This document shows, one piece after another, positions 44,929 to 54,566 of a stretch of DNA of 64,000 nt. The stretch is from Streptomyces sp. SAI-127 (GTDB taxonomy: Bacteria; Actinomycetota; Actinomycetes; Streptomycetales; Streptomycetaceae). Under the pieces are notes generated by a model. The model worked only from the letters and a program-made list of their open reading frames with translations, was not told where the DNA came from and made no database searches. Each line of letters begins with the position of its first letter. Within the stretch, counting starts at the first letter, position 1. Both the position numbers and the translations under genes were made by a program. The stretch covers positions 3,100,001 to 3,164,000 of the forward strand of contig NZ_JARXYJ010000001.1 in assembly GCF_029894425.1 (NCBI RefSeq), given 5' to 3'.

Positions 44929-47652
44929 TTAAGCCTCCCCGCGGATCACCGCGAGCACTCCGTCCAGCTCGTCAGCCTTCACAAGAACGTCACGAGCCTT
45001 GGATCCCTCGCTCGGCCCGACGATGCCCCGGGACTCCATGAGGTCCATCAGACGCCCCGCTTTCGCGAACCCGACCCGCAGCTTGCGCTGGAGCATGGAG
45101 GTCGACCCGAACTGCGTGGAGACGACCAGCTCGGCCGCCTGGCACAGCAGGTCGAGGTCGTCGCCGATCTCCTCGTCGATCTCCTTCTTCTGCTTGGTGC
45201 CCACGACGACGTCGTCCCGGAAGACCGGCGCCATCTGGTCCTTGCAGTGCTGGACGATCGCCGCGACCTCGTCCTCGGTCACGAAGGCGCCCTGCATACG
45301 GGTGGGTTTGTTGGCCCCCATCGGCAGGAAGAGCCCGTCACCCTTGCCGATCAGCTTCTCGGCGCCGGGCTGGTCGAGGATGACCCGCGAGTCGGCGAGC
45401 GATGAGGTGGCGAACGCAAGCCGTGAGGGCACGTTCGCCTTGATCAGACCGGTGACGACGTCCACCGACGGCCGCTGCGTGGCGAGCACCAGGTGGATGC
45501 CGGCCGCGCGCGCGAGCTGCGTGATCCGCACGATCGCGTCCTCGACGTCCCGCGGGGCGACCATCATCAGGTCGGCGAGCTCGTCGACGATCACCAGCAG
45601 ATACGGATAGGGCTGGAGCTCGCGCTCACTGCCCTCGGGCAGCTTGACCTTGCCGTTCCTGATGGCCTCGTTGAAGTCGTCGATGTGCCGGAAGCCGTAC
45701 GCCGCAAGGTCGTCGTAGCGGAGGTCCATCTCCCGTACGACCCACTGCAGCGCCTCGGCTGCCCGCTTCGGGTTGGTGATGATCGGCGTGATCAGGTGCG
45801 GGATGCCCTCGTAGGCCGTCAGCTCCACGCGCTTGGGGTCGACGAGGACCATGCGCACGTCCTCGGGGGTCGCGCGGACCATGATGGAAGTGATCAAGCA
45901 GTTAATGCACGAGGACTTACCGGAACCGGTGGCTCCGGCGACCAGCACGTGCGGCATCTTCGCCAGGTTGGCCATCACATAGCCGCCCTCGACGTCCTTG
46001 CCGAGCGCGACCAGCATGGGGTGCTCGTCCTCGGCCGCCGCCGCGAGCCGCAGCACGTCACCGAGGTTGACCATCTCGCGGTCGGTGTTCGGGATCTCGA
46101 TGCCGACCGCCGACTTGCCGGGAATCGGACTGATGATCCGCACATCCGGGCTGGCGACGGCGTACGCGATGTTCTTGGCCAGCGCAGTGATCCGCTCGAC
46201 CTTCACCGCGGGGCCGAGCTCGACCTCGTAGCGCGTGACCGTCGGCCCGCGCGTGAAGCCGGTGACGGCGGCGTCGACCTTGAACTCCGTGAAGACGGTC
46301 GTCAGCGAGGCGACTATGGCGTCGTTGGCGGCGCTGCGCGCCTTTCCGGGGCCGCCGCGCTCCAGGAGGTCGAGCGAGGGCAGCGCATAGGTGATGTCCC
46401 CGGACAGCTGGAGCTGCTCCGCGCGCGGGGGCAGTTCGCCGGGGGCCTCGGGAGCGGGCTTGGTGAGGTCGGCGACCTCGACCTTGAGCTTCTCCTGCTT
46501 CGGTCGCGCGTCCTGCTTGGGCCGCGCGGCCGGGACGGGGGTGGGCACCGGGGTCGTCTCCACCCGGTCGCCCACGCTGACGCCCTGGGTGAGGTCGGCG
46601 ACCAGCGCCGAGGGCGGCAGGCCGTGCATGACGACGCCGTCCAGATCCGCGGCGGCGGCCGCGGCGATGTCCACGGCGTCCATCCGCCGGTCCATCGCGG
46701 GCTGCGGTACCGCGGAGCGCCTGGGACGCCCACGACGCTGTGAGAGGGCCTCCTGCTCCGCTCCGTCGGGATCGTACGACTCGGGCGCGGGACCACGCCT
46801 GCGACCGCGCGCGGGCAGTGCCTCGCGCCACTGCTCGTCGTAGCGCTCGTCGTCCTCGCCGAGCTCGTCCTCCTCCGGGTCGGGGAGGATCCCGAGCCGC
46901 ACACCGAGCTCCCGCAGCCGCCGCGGGATGGCGTTGACCGGGGTGGCCGTGACGACGAGCAGCCCGAAGACCGTCAGCAGCACGAGCAGCGGTACGGCGA
47001 GAACCTCGCCCATCGTGTACGTCAGCGGGGTCGCCGCTCCCCAGCCGATGAGGCCTCCGGCATCCCTTATCGCCTGCATGCCGTCGCTGCGGGCGGGTGC
47101 GCCGCACGCGATGTGGACCTGCCCGAGCACGCCGATGAGGAGCGCCGACAGGCCGATCACGATGCGGCCGTTGGCCTCGGGCTTCTCGGGGTGCCGGATG
47201 AACCGCACGGCGATGACCGCGAGCAGTATCGGCACGAGCAGGTCGAGCCGGCCGAAGGCGCCGGTCACGATGATCTCGACGAGGTCGCCCACCGGGCCGC
47301 GCAGGTTCGACCAGGTACCGGCGGCGACGATCAGGCCGAGGCCGAGCAGCAGGAGCGCCACGCCGTCCTTCCGATGCGCCGGGTCGAGGTTCTTGGCGCC
47401 TTGCCCTATGCCGCGGAACACGGCGCCCACGGCATGGGCCAGGCCGAGCCAGACGGCCCGGACGAGACGGTAGACGCCCCCGGTCGGGCTGGGCGCCGGC
47501 TTCGGCGGCGCGGCCTTCTTCGCCGCGGCCTTCTTGGCGGGCGCCTTCTTGGCCGGTGCTTTCTTCGCCGGGGCCTTCCTCGCAGGACCCTTCGCGGGAG
47601 CGGCAGCCTTCTTGGACGGCTGCTTCTTGGCTGCGGAGGGACGTGAGGCCAT
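44929..47652 (-). CDS. ftsK: DNA translocase FtsK
   Basis: 907-residue septal DNA pump. A Lys/Ala/Pro-rich N-terminus (repeats of APAKKAPAKK) precedes four transmembrane helices (about 60-230), then a Pro-rich linker, the alpha/beta motor with Walker A AGATGSGKSS and Walker B LLVIVDELADLMM, and the C-terminal gamma winged helix (STSMLQRKLRVGFAKAGRLMDLME) that reads KOPS-type sequences. ATG at 47652 begins MASRPSAAKK. It moves chromosomes out of closing sporulation septa in Streptomyces. Confidence 0.95.
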   Translation of the reverse strand: MASRPSAAKKQPSKKAAAPAKGPARKAPAKKAPAKKAPAKKAAAKKAAPPKPAPSPTGGVYRLVRAVWLGLAHAVGAVFRGIGQGAKNLDPAHRKDGVALLLLGLGLIVAAGTWSNLRGPVGDLVEIIVTGAFGRLDLLVPILLAVIAVRFIRHPEKPEANGRIVIGLSALLIGVLGQVHIACGAPARSDGMQAIRDAGGLIGWGAATPLTYTMGEVLAVPLLVLLTVFGLLVVTATPVNAIPRRLRELGVRLGILPDPEEDELGEDDERYDEQWREALPARGRRRGPAPESYDPDGAEQEALSQRRGRPRRSAVPQPAMDRRMDAVDIAAAAAADLDGVVMHGLPPSALVADLTQGVSVGDRVETTPVPTPVPAARPKQDARPKQEKLKVEVADLTKPAPEAPGELPPRAEQLQLSGDITYALPSLDLLERGGPGKARSAANDAIVASLTTVFTEFKVDAAVTGFTRGPTVTRYEVELGPAVKVERITALAKNIAYAVASPDVRIISPIPGKSAVGIEIPNTDREMVNLGDVLRLAAAAEDEHPMLVALGKDVEGGYVMANLAKMPHVLVAGATGSGKSSCINCLITSIMVRATPEDVRMVLVDPKRVELTAYEGIPHLITPIITNPKRAAEALQWVVREMDLRYDDLAAYGFRHIDDFNEAIRNGKVKLPEGSERELQPYPYLLVIVDELADLMMVAPRDVEDAIVRITQLARAAGIHLVLATQRPSVDVVTGLIKANVPSRLAFATSSLADSRVILDQPGAEKLIGKGDGLFLPMGANKPTRMQGAFVTEDEVAAIVQHCKDQMAPVFRDDVVVGTKQKKEIDEEIGDDLDLLCQAAELVVSTQFGSTSMLQRKLRVGFAKAGRLMDLMESRGIVGPSEGSKARDVLVKADELDGVLAVIRGEA

Positions 47653-47734
47653 AGGTGCGAGGTTACCGGTGGAGACGACCGCGGACACGTGTGCCCACTG
47701 CTTCACCCGTTCGTGTCGCTTCTGAGGAGGTGTC

Positions 47735-47777
47735 GAACTGACGCGGGCTCAAGGGGTCCGTCGGCGAGCGTCAGTTC
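47735..47777 (-). terminator. inverted repeat at the osaB stop
   Basis: GAACTGACGC (47735-47744) and GCGTCAGTTC (47768-47777) form a 10-bp stem with a 23-base loop. The stem includes the osaB stop codon. The position fits transcription termination, although no U-tract follows. Confidence 0.5.
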
Positions 47778-48454
47778 TGCGAAGACACCGAAGGCGAAGT
47801 TCCGGTGCCCGGCTCCAGCGCGTCCAGCGCCCGCCGCAACCCCGTGAGTTTGCGTTCGAGATGGGCCGCGGTGGCCACCGCGGCCGCGTCCGCGGACTCG
47901 TCGTCCAGCTGCTTGGAGAGCGCCTCGGCCTGCTCCTCGACGGCGGCCAGACGCGCGGACAGCTCGGCGAGCAGACCCGCCGGCTCCTTCGCGTCCCCTG
48001 CCGCCGCCTTGCCTCCGCCGCCCTCCAACTGGAGCCGCAGCAGCGCCGCCTGCTCCCGCAGCTGGCAGTTCTTCATGTAGAGCTCGACGAAGACCGAGAC
48101 CTTCGCACGCAGCACCCACGGGTCGAACGGCTTGGAGATGTAGTCCACCGCCCCGGCCGCGTATCCCCGGAAGGTGTGGTGCGGACCGTGGTTGATCGCG
48201 GTGAGGAAGATGATCGGGATGTCCCGGGTCCGCTCCCGCCGTTTGATGTGCGCCGCGGTCTCGAAACCGTCCATCCCAGGCATCTGGACGTCCAGCAGAA
48301 TCACCGCGAAGTCGTCCGTGAGCAGTGCCTTGAGTGCTTCCTCCCCGGACGATGCCCGCACCAGTGTCTGATCGAGCGCGGAGAGGATGGCCTCCAGCGC
48401 GAGCAGATTCTCCGGCCGGTCATCGACCAGGAGGATCTTGGCCTTCTGCACCAT
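47771..48454 (-). CDS. osaB: osmoadaptation response regulator OsaB
   Basis: 227-residue receiver protein. The REC domain has phospho-acceptor D55 (VILLDVQMPGMDGF) and lysine in ISKPFDP; it is followed by a long coiled coil (about 135-215, ELSARLAAVEEQAEALSKQL) with no DNA-binding domain. This matches OsaB, the partner of hybrid kinase OsaA in S. coelicolor, needed for growth and aerial development under osmotic stress. ATG at 48454 with GAGGAGGG upstream. It is separated from osaA by 244 bases, so it probably has its own promoter. Confidence 0.92.
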   Translation of the reverse strand: MVQKAKILLVDDRPENLLALEAILSALDQTLVRASSGEEALKALLTDDFAVILLDVQMPGMDGFETAAHIKRRERTRDIPIIFLTAINHGPHHTFRGYAAGAVDYISKPFDPWVLRAKVSVFVELYMKNCQLREQAALLRLQLEGGGGKAAAGDAKEPAGLLAELSARLAAVEEQAEALSKQLDDESADAAAVATAAHLERKLTGLRRALDALEPGTGTSPSVSSQN

Positions 48455-48698
48455 GGCCCGCCCTCCTCGCCCCGGATGTGCACCGGGCGCCGCCGCTGGG
48501 GACGACTCCCTTTCGCCGCCCGTCCTTGTGCCGGTCATCGTAGCCGCACCCTGTCTGTCGCCACACCCTGTCACCGTGATGTCACTGTGCACGTAGCAGA
48601 AACGTAGCGGGAGACCAGAAGGTTCCCCGAATCCCGTACTTCTACACGGCGTCGGGCACACTGAGTCAGCAACTCCGCGTGAACTTCGCTGATTCTCA

Positions 48699-51600
48699 TC
48701 ACTCCCCCCGCATCCACTGGTCCATCACCGACAGCAGATGATCGGGATCGACCGGCTTGGTCACGTAGTCGGAGGCGCCCGACTCGATCGCCTTCTCGCG
48801 ATCGCCCTTCATCGCCTTGGCGGTCAGCGCGATGATCGGGAGCCCGGCGAACTGCGGCATCCTGCGGATCGCATTCGTCGTCGCATACCCGTCCATCTCG
48901 GGCATCATGATGTCCATCAGGACGACCGCCACGTCCTCGTGCTGCTCCAGCACCTCGATGCCCTCACGGCCGTTCTCCGCGTAGAGCACGGACAGTCCGT
49001 GCTGCTCGAGGACGCTGGTGAGCGCGAAGACGTTGCGGATGTCGTCGTCGACGATCAGCACCTTCTCCCCGCCGAACCGGATGCCCCGGCGTGGCTGCGG
49101 CGCGGCCTGGTGCTCCACCGCCGACCACTGGTCCGGCTGTCCGATCCGCTGTTCGAGTGCGGGCGCGGTCCTGCGACGGCGCCGGAAGAGCGCCGCGGCA
49201 CCGTTCTGTGTCTCCTGGTACGACTTCACCTCGGCCGGCATCTCGACCTCGACCCCGGTCCGCCCGTGCTCCGACGTGGACGCCACCAGATCACCGGCCT
49301 CCAGGGCGGGCATGGACTGCTGGTAGCCCTGCGGCGGCAGTTCGCTGGGGTGCAGCGGCAAATACAGCGTGAACGTCGATCCGCGACCTGGCTCGCTCTG
49401 CGCGTAAATCTCTCCGCCGAGCAATTGCGCGATCTCCCGCGAGATCGACAGCCCGAGGCCGGTGCCGCCGTACTTGCGGCTGGTCGTGCCGTCGGCCTGC
49501 TTGAAGGCCTCGAAAATCACCCGCATCTTGCTGGCCGCGATGCCGATCCCGGTGTCGGTCACCGAGAACGCGATCAGGTCGGCGCCCGGATCGCGCAGCG
49601 AACCGGCCTCGAGCAGTTGCTCCCGGATCGCCACCGGTACGTCCCGCCCGGCGGGCCGGATGACCAGCTCGACGGCCCCGGAGTCGGTGAACTTCACCGC
49701 GTTGGACAGCAGGTTGCGCAATACCTGGAGCAGCCTCTGTTCATCGGTGTGCAGCGTGGCGGGCAGCTCGGGCGAGACCCGTACGGACAGGTCCAGGCCC
49801 TTCTCCGCGGTCAGCGGCCGGAAGGTGGCCTCCACGTAGTCCACGAGCTGCACGAGCGCGATGCGCGTCGGGGAGACGTCCATCTTGCCCGCCTCGACCT
49901 TCGACAGGTCGAGGATGTCGTTGATCAGCTGCAGCAGGTCCGAGCCGGCCCCATGAATGGTCTCGGCGAACTCGACCTGCTTCGGGGTGAGGTTGGAGTC
50001 CGCGTTGTCGGCGAGCAGTTTGGCGAGGATCAGCAGCGAGTTGAGCGGTGTACGCAGCTCGTGCGACATGTTGGCCAGGAACTCGCTCTTGTACCGCATG
50101 GATACGGCGAGCTGCTCGGCACGCTCCTCCAGGACCTGGCGCGCCTCCTCGATCTCGGTGTTCTTGACCTCGATGTCGCGGTTCTGCTGGGCCAGCAGCT
50201 CGGCCTTCTCCTCCAGTTCGGCGTTGGACGCCTGGAGGGCCTTCTGCCGGTTCTCCAACTCGGCCGACCGCTCCCTGAGTTGTTCGGTCAGCTCCTGCGA
50301 CTGCTTCAGCAGTACCTCCGTCTTGGTGTTGACGGAGATGGTGTTGACGCTGGTCGCGATCATCTCGGCGATCTGGTTGAGGAAGTCCTTCTGGATCTGC
50401 GTAAAGGGTGTGAAGGAGGCCAGCTCGATGACACCGAGCACCTTGCCCTCGAACAGCACCGGGAGGACGATCACTTGCGCGGGCGGCGCCTCTCCGAGAC
50501 CGGAGGAGATCTTCAGGTAGCCGCTGGGCGCGTTCTCCACCAGGATCGTGCGCTTCTCCTCGGCGGCCGTCCCGATGAGCGCCTCACCCGGCCGGAACGA
50601 CGTCGGCATCGAGCCCATCGAGTAGCCGTACGACCCGAGCATCCGCAGCTCGTACTGGTCCTCGGCCTCGGCGCTCATGTCCTTGCCGTCCAGGAGCGGC
50701 ATCGCGACGAAGAACGCGCCGTGCTGCGCCGTCACCACCGGCGTCAGCTCGCTCATGATCAGCGAGGCCACGTCCTCCAGGTCCCGGCGGCCCTGCATGA
50801 GCGCCGAGATCCGGGCCAGGTTGCCCTTGAGCCAGTCCTGCTCCTTGTTGGCGATCGTGGTGTCGCGCAGGTTGGCGATCATCTTGTTGATGTAGTCCTG
50901 GAGCTCCTGGATCTCGCCGGACGCGTCCACGTCGATCTTCAGGTTCAGGTCGCCCCGGGTCACCGCGGTCGCCACGCGCGCGATGGCTCGCACCTGCCGA
51001 GTAAGGTTTCCTGCCATTTCATTCACGGACTCGGTCAGGTCGCGCCAGGTGCCGTCGACGTCACGCACGCGCGCCTGCCCGCCGAGCTGCCCCTCGGTAC
51101 CCACCTCGCGGGCGACTCGGGTGACCTCCTCGGCGAAGGAGGACAGCTGGTCGACCATCGTGTTGATCGTCGTCTTGAGTTCGAGGATCTCACCGCGGGC
51201 GTCGATGTCGATCTTCTTCGTCAGGTCGCCCTTGGCGATGGCCGTGGTCACCATGGCGATGTTCCGCACCTGACCGGTCAGGTTGGACGCCATCTGGTTC
51301 ACGGACTCGGTGAGGTCCTTCCAGGTGCCGGCCACACCGGGCACCCGCGCCTGGCCGCCCAGGATGCCGTCCGTGCCCACCTCGCGAGCCACCTTGGTGA
51401 CCTGGTCGGCGAACGAACTCAGCGTCTTCACCATGGTGTTGAAGGTGTCGGCGAGCTGCGCGACCTCGCCGCGCGCCTCGATCGTCACCGTCCGCGTGAG
51501 GTCACCGTTGGCGACCGCGTTCGCGACCTGGGAGATGTTGCGCACCTGCATGGTCAGGTTGTTGGCCATCAGGTTCACGTTGTCGCTGAGGTCCTTCCAG

Positions 51601-54170
51601 ATGCCCGTGACACCCGGAACCCGCGCCTGACCGCCCAGCTGGCCCTCGGTGCCCACCTCACGGGCCACCCGGGTCACCTGCTCGGCGAAGGACGACAGCT
51701 GGTCGACCATCGTGTTGACGGTGGTGACGAGCTCGAGGATCTCGCCCTTGGCGTCGACGGTGATCTTCTTCGAGAGGTCGCCCTTGGCGACCGCGGTGGT
51801 GACCTCGGCGATGTTGCGCACCTGGATCGTCAGGTTGTTCGCCATGAAGTTCACGGACTGCGTGAGGTCCTTCCAGGTGCCGGAGACACCCTGTACCTCG
51901 GCCTGGCCGCCGAGGATGCCCTCGGTGCCGACCTCACGGGCCACCCGCGTCACCTGGTCGGCGAAGCTGGAGAGCTGGTCCACCATCGTGTTGAGGGTGT
52001 TCTTCAGCTCCAGGATCTCGCCGCGCGCATCCACGTCGATCTTCTGCGACAGGTCACCCCGGGCCACCGCGGTGGCCACCTGGGCGATGTTGCGCACCTG
52101 GGCAGTAAGGTTTCCTGCCATTCCGTTCACGGAGTCGGTGAGGTCGCGCCACACACCGGCGACGCCGGGTACCTGCGCCTGGCCGCCGAGGCGTCCTTCG
52201 GTGCCCACCTCACGGGCCACGCGGGTCACCTGGTCGGCGAAGGCGGAGAGCTGGTCGACCATCGTGTTGATGGTGTTCTTCAGCTCCAGGATCTCGCCGC
52301 GCGCATCCACGTCGATCTTCTGCGACAGGTCACCCCGGGCCACCGCGGTCGTCACCTGGGCGATCTGCCGCACCTGAGAGGTGAGGTTGCCGCCCATGAA
52401 GTTGACGGAGTCGGTGAGCTCCTTCCACGTACCGGACACACCCGGCACGACGGCCTGGCCACCCAGCCGGCCCTCGGTGCCCACGTCCCGGGCCATCCGC
52501 GTCACCTGGTCGGCGAAGGCCGACAGCTGGTCCACCATCGTGTTCACGGTGTTCTTCAGCTGGAGCATCTCGCCGGAGACGTCCACGGTGACCTTCTGCG
52601 ACAGGTCACCATTGGCCACGGCCGTCGTCACCTGGGCAATGTTCCTCACCTGTCCGGTGAGGTTCCTGAACGCCGTGTTGACGGAGTCGGTGAGGTCCTT
52701 CCAGGTACCGGCGGCTCCGGGCACCTGCGCCTGGCCGCCCAGCTCACCCTCGACACCGATCTCGCGCGCCACGCGCGTGACCTCGGCACCGAACGCCGAC
52801 AGCTGGTCCACCATCCCGTTGACGGTGTTCTTGAGCTCCAGCATCTCGCCGGCCACGTCGACGGTGACCTTCTGCGACAGGTCACCGTTGGCCACCGCCG
52901 TCGTCACCGCGGCGATGTCCCGCACCTGCGTGGTGAGGTTCCGGAAGACCGTGTTCACCGAATCGGTGAGGTCCTTCCACGTTCCCGCCGCACCCGGCAC
53001 GTTCGCCTGCCCGCCGAGTTGTCCCTCGGCACCGACCTCGTTGGCCACGCGGGTGACCTCGTCCGCGAAGATCCGCAGCGTCTCGGTCATCTGGTTGATC
53101 GTGTCGGCCAGCTGCGCGACCTCACCGCGTGCGGAGACCGTCACCTTCTGCGACAGATCACCGCTGGCGACCGCCGTCGTCACCTGGGCGATCCCGCGCA
53201 CCTGGGCCGTCAGATTGCCGGCCATGAGGTTCACCGAATCGGTGAGGTCCTTCCACACCCCGGCCACACCCGGCACCTGCGCCTGGCCGCCGAGCTCGCC
53301 CTCGACGCCCACCTCGCGTGCGACGCGGGTCACCTCGGAGGAGAAGGAGGAGAGCTGGTCCACCATCGTGTTGACGGTGTTCTTCAGCTCCAGCATCTCG
53401 CCGGCCACGTGAACGGTGACCTTCCGGGACAGGTCACCCTTGGCGACCGCCGTGGTCACCAGCGCGATGTCCCGCACCTGGGCCGTCAGCCGGTACGCCA
53501 TCGTGTTGACGGACTCGGTCAGGTCCTTCCACGAACCCGACATGCCCCGCACGCGTGCCTGCCCGCCGAGCTTGCCCTCGGTACCGACCTCGCTGGCCAC
53601 CCGCGTGACCTCGTCGGTGAACGTCGACAACTGATCGACAAGGTTGTTTACAGTCCGCCCGACCTTCAGGAACTCCCCGCGCAGCGGATGCCCCGTGCCG
53701 TCCGGCGCCTGTGTCCTGAGTTCCATACGGGGTGAAAGATCACCCTCCGCCACCGCGGAGAGCACCCGGCCGACCTCGGAGACGGGCCGTACGAGATCGT
53801 CCACGAGCGCGTTGGAGGCATCGATGGCTGACGCCCAGGAGCCCTCACAAGCGCCTGTTTCCAGCCTTTCCGTGAGCTTGCCCTCACGGCCCACCATGCG
53901 CCGCACCCGTGACAGCTCACCTGTCAGATGGAGATTGCGGTCGGCCACCTCGTTGAAGACCGCCGCGATCTCCGACATCACACCGTCGCCGGACACCGTG
54001 AGCCGCTTGCGGAAGTTTCCGTCCCGCATCGAGACCAGTGCCGCCAGCAGCCGGTTCAGGGCAGCCGTGTCCACCGCGGTGGTCCCATTGCGCGGTTTGC
54101 GCTGGTTGCTCGGGGACTGTCCGCCTTTCGCGCGCGTCTTAGTGCCCCGCGTCGCTGCGCCAGACTCCAC
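48699..54170 (-). CDS. osaA: hybrid sensor kinase OsaA with HAMP array
   Basis: 1,823-residue cytosolic hybrid histidine kinase with no membrane segment. After a divergent start come ten consecutive 92-residue HAMP-type repeats (about 188-1107, signature [18 protein letters not shown] then WKDLTDSVN), a GAF domain (about 1150-1300) and a coiled coil. The HisKA box is [15 protein letters not shown] with His1370; HATPase_c has the G2 box [11 protein letters not shown]; a C-terminal receiver has Asp1753 ([11 protein letters not shown]). This matches S. coelicolor OsaA, which senses osmotic stress and signals to OsaB. The GTG at 54170 is preceded by GGGAGGG. Confidence 0.95.
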   Translation of the reverse strand: MESGAATRGTKTRAKGGQSPSNQRKPRNGTTAVDTAALNRLLAALVSMRDGNFRKRLTVSGDGVMSEIAAVFNEVADRNLHLTGELSRVRRMVGREGKLTERLETGACEGSWASAIDASNALVDDLVRPVSEVGRVLSAVAEGDLSPRMELRTQAPDGTGHPLRGEFLKVGRTVNNLVDQLSTFTDEVTRVASEVGTEGKLGGQARVRGMSGSWKDLTESVNTMAYRLTAQVRDIALVTTAVAKGDLSRKVTVHVAGEMLELKNTVNTMVDQLSSFSSEVTRVAREVGVEGELGGQAQVPGVAGVWKDLTDSVNLMAGNLTAQVRGIAQVTTAVASGDLSQKVTVSARGEVAQLADTINQMTETLRIFADEVTRVANEVGAEGQLGGQANVPGAAGTWKDLTDSVNTVFRNLTTQVRDIAAVTTAVANGDLSQKVTVDVAGEMLELKNTVNGMVDQLSAFGAEVTRVAREIGVEGELGGQAQVPGAAGTWKDLTDSVNTAFRNLTGQVRNIAQVTTAVANGDLSQKVTVDVSGEMLQLKNTVNTMVDQLSAFADQVTRMARDVGTEGRLGGQAVVPGVSGTWKELTDSVNFMGGNLTSQVRQIAQVTTAVARGDLSQKIDVDARGEILELKNTINTMVDQLSAFADQVTRVAREVGTEGRLGGQAQVPGVAGVWRDLTDSVNGMAGNLTAQVRNIAQVATAVARGDLSQKIDVDARGEILELKNTLNTMVDQLSSFADQVTRVAREVGTEGILGGQAEVQGVSGTWKDLTQSVNFMANNLTIQVRNIAEVTTAVAKGDLSKKITVDAKGEILELVTTVNTMVDQLSSFAEQVTRVAREVGTEGQLGGQARVPGVTGIWKDLSDNVNLMANNLTMQVRNISQVANAVANGDLTRTVTIEARGEVAQLADTFNTMVKTLSSFADQVTKVAREVGTDGILGGQARVPGVAGTWKDLTESVNQMASNLTGQVRNIAMVTTAIAKGDLTKKIDIDARGEILELKTTINTMVDQLSSFAEEVTRVAREVGTEGQLGGQARVRDVDGTWRDLTESVNEMAGNLTRQVRAIARVATAVTRGDLNLKIDVDASGEIQELQDYINKMIANLRDTTIANKEQDWLKGNLARISALMQGRRDLEDVASLIMSELTPVVTAQHGAFFVAMPLLDGKDMSAEAEDQYELRMLGSYGYSMGSMPTSFRPGEALIGTAAEEKRTILVENAPSGYLKISSGLGEAPPAQVIVLPVLFEGKVLGVIELASFTPFTQIQKDFLNQIAEMIATSVNTISVNTKTEVLLKQSQELTEQLRERSAELENRQKALQASNAELEEKAELLAQQNRDIEVKNTEIEEARQVLEERAEQLAVSMRYKSEFLANMSHELRTPLNSLLILAKLLADNADSNLTPKQVEFAETIHGAGSDLLQLINDILDLSKVEAGKMDVSPTRIALVQLVDYVEATFRPLTAEKGLDLSVRVSPELPATLHTDEQRLLQVLRNLLSNAVKFTDSGAVELVIRPAGRDVPVAIREQLLEAGSLRDPGADLIAFSVTDTGIGIAASKMRVIFEAFKQADGTTSRKYGGTGLGLSISREIAQLLGGEIYAQSEPGRGSTFTLYLPLHPSELPPQGYQQSMPALEAGDLVASTSEHGRTGVEVEMPAEVKSYQETQNGAAALFRRRRRTAPALEQRIGQPDQWSAVEHQAAPQPRRGIRFGGEKVLIVDDDIRNVFALTSVLEQHGLSVLYAENGREGIEVLEQHEDVAVVLMDIMMPEMDGYATTNAIRRMPQFAGLPIIALTAKAMKGDREKAIESGASDYVTKPVDPDHLLSVMDQWMRGE
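50850..53609 (-). repeat. ten 276-bp in-frame tandem repeats within osaA
   Basis: Each 276-bp unit encodes one 92-residue HAMP module. Conserved blocks such as GTGGACCATCG-type plus-strand motifs recur at the same phase in every unit. Near-identical adjacent units (for example around 51,900-52,300) make the tract liable to unequal recombination and to assembly collapse. Confidence 0.9.
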
Positions 54171-54566
54171 TGTGTCCCTCCCGCAGGGGTCGACCGTTAC
54201 TGCTGTGCTCAGGTGCTGCTGCGCGGCGCACCGGTGGCTGCCGCGTCCTTCTGCTTACTACAGCGTTATTTCCGTCGGGCATACAAAGCCGCACCACGGG
54301 CTGCTGCCCGCCGTACACGCACGCCACTCGGCCTGCCCGAACCTTCTTCAGGAGCCTGCCCAGTGTTTCACCCTGGTTGAACCCGGCCATAACAGTTCGG
54401 CAGCTTCGCACATCGTCCGCACACCCTCCGGACGGAAACACTGCAGACCGGCATCCGCATGGCCGTCGAAGGTAAGTAACCTTGCATGCGGCTGTCCAGC
54501 CAAGCCGGTCCGTCCGGCCTGGACGGTGGCACGAGCACGAGCGGGCATCGGAGGGCGGCCGCACAC
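54171..54566. promoter_or_regulatory. osaA-osaC divergent intergenic region
   Basis: 396 bases holding both promoters. Base composition is noticeably less GC-rich between 54250 and 54480 than in coding DNA. In S. coelicolor osaC is induced through SigB; I do not find a clean SigB-type GNNT...GGGTAT pair by eye. No gene of its own is supported. Confidence 0.5.

Noticed and set aside
54171..54566. SigB promoter for osaC
   Set aside because: Expected from S. coelicolor literature, but no -35/-10 pair with correct spacing could be read with confidence.
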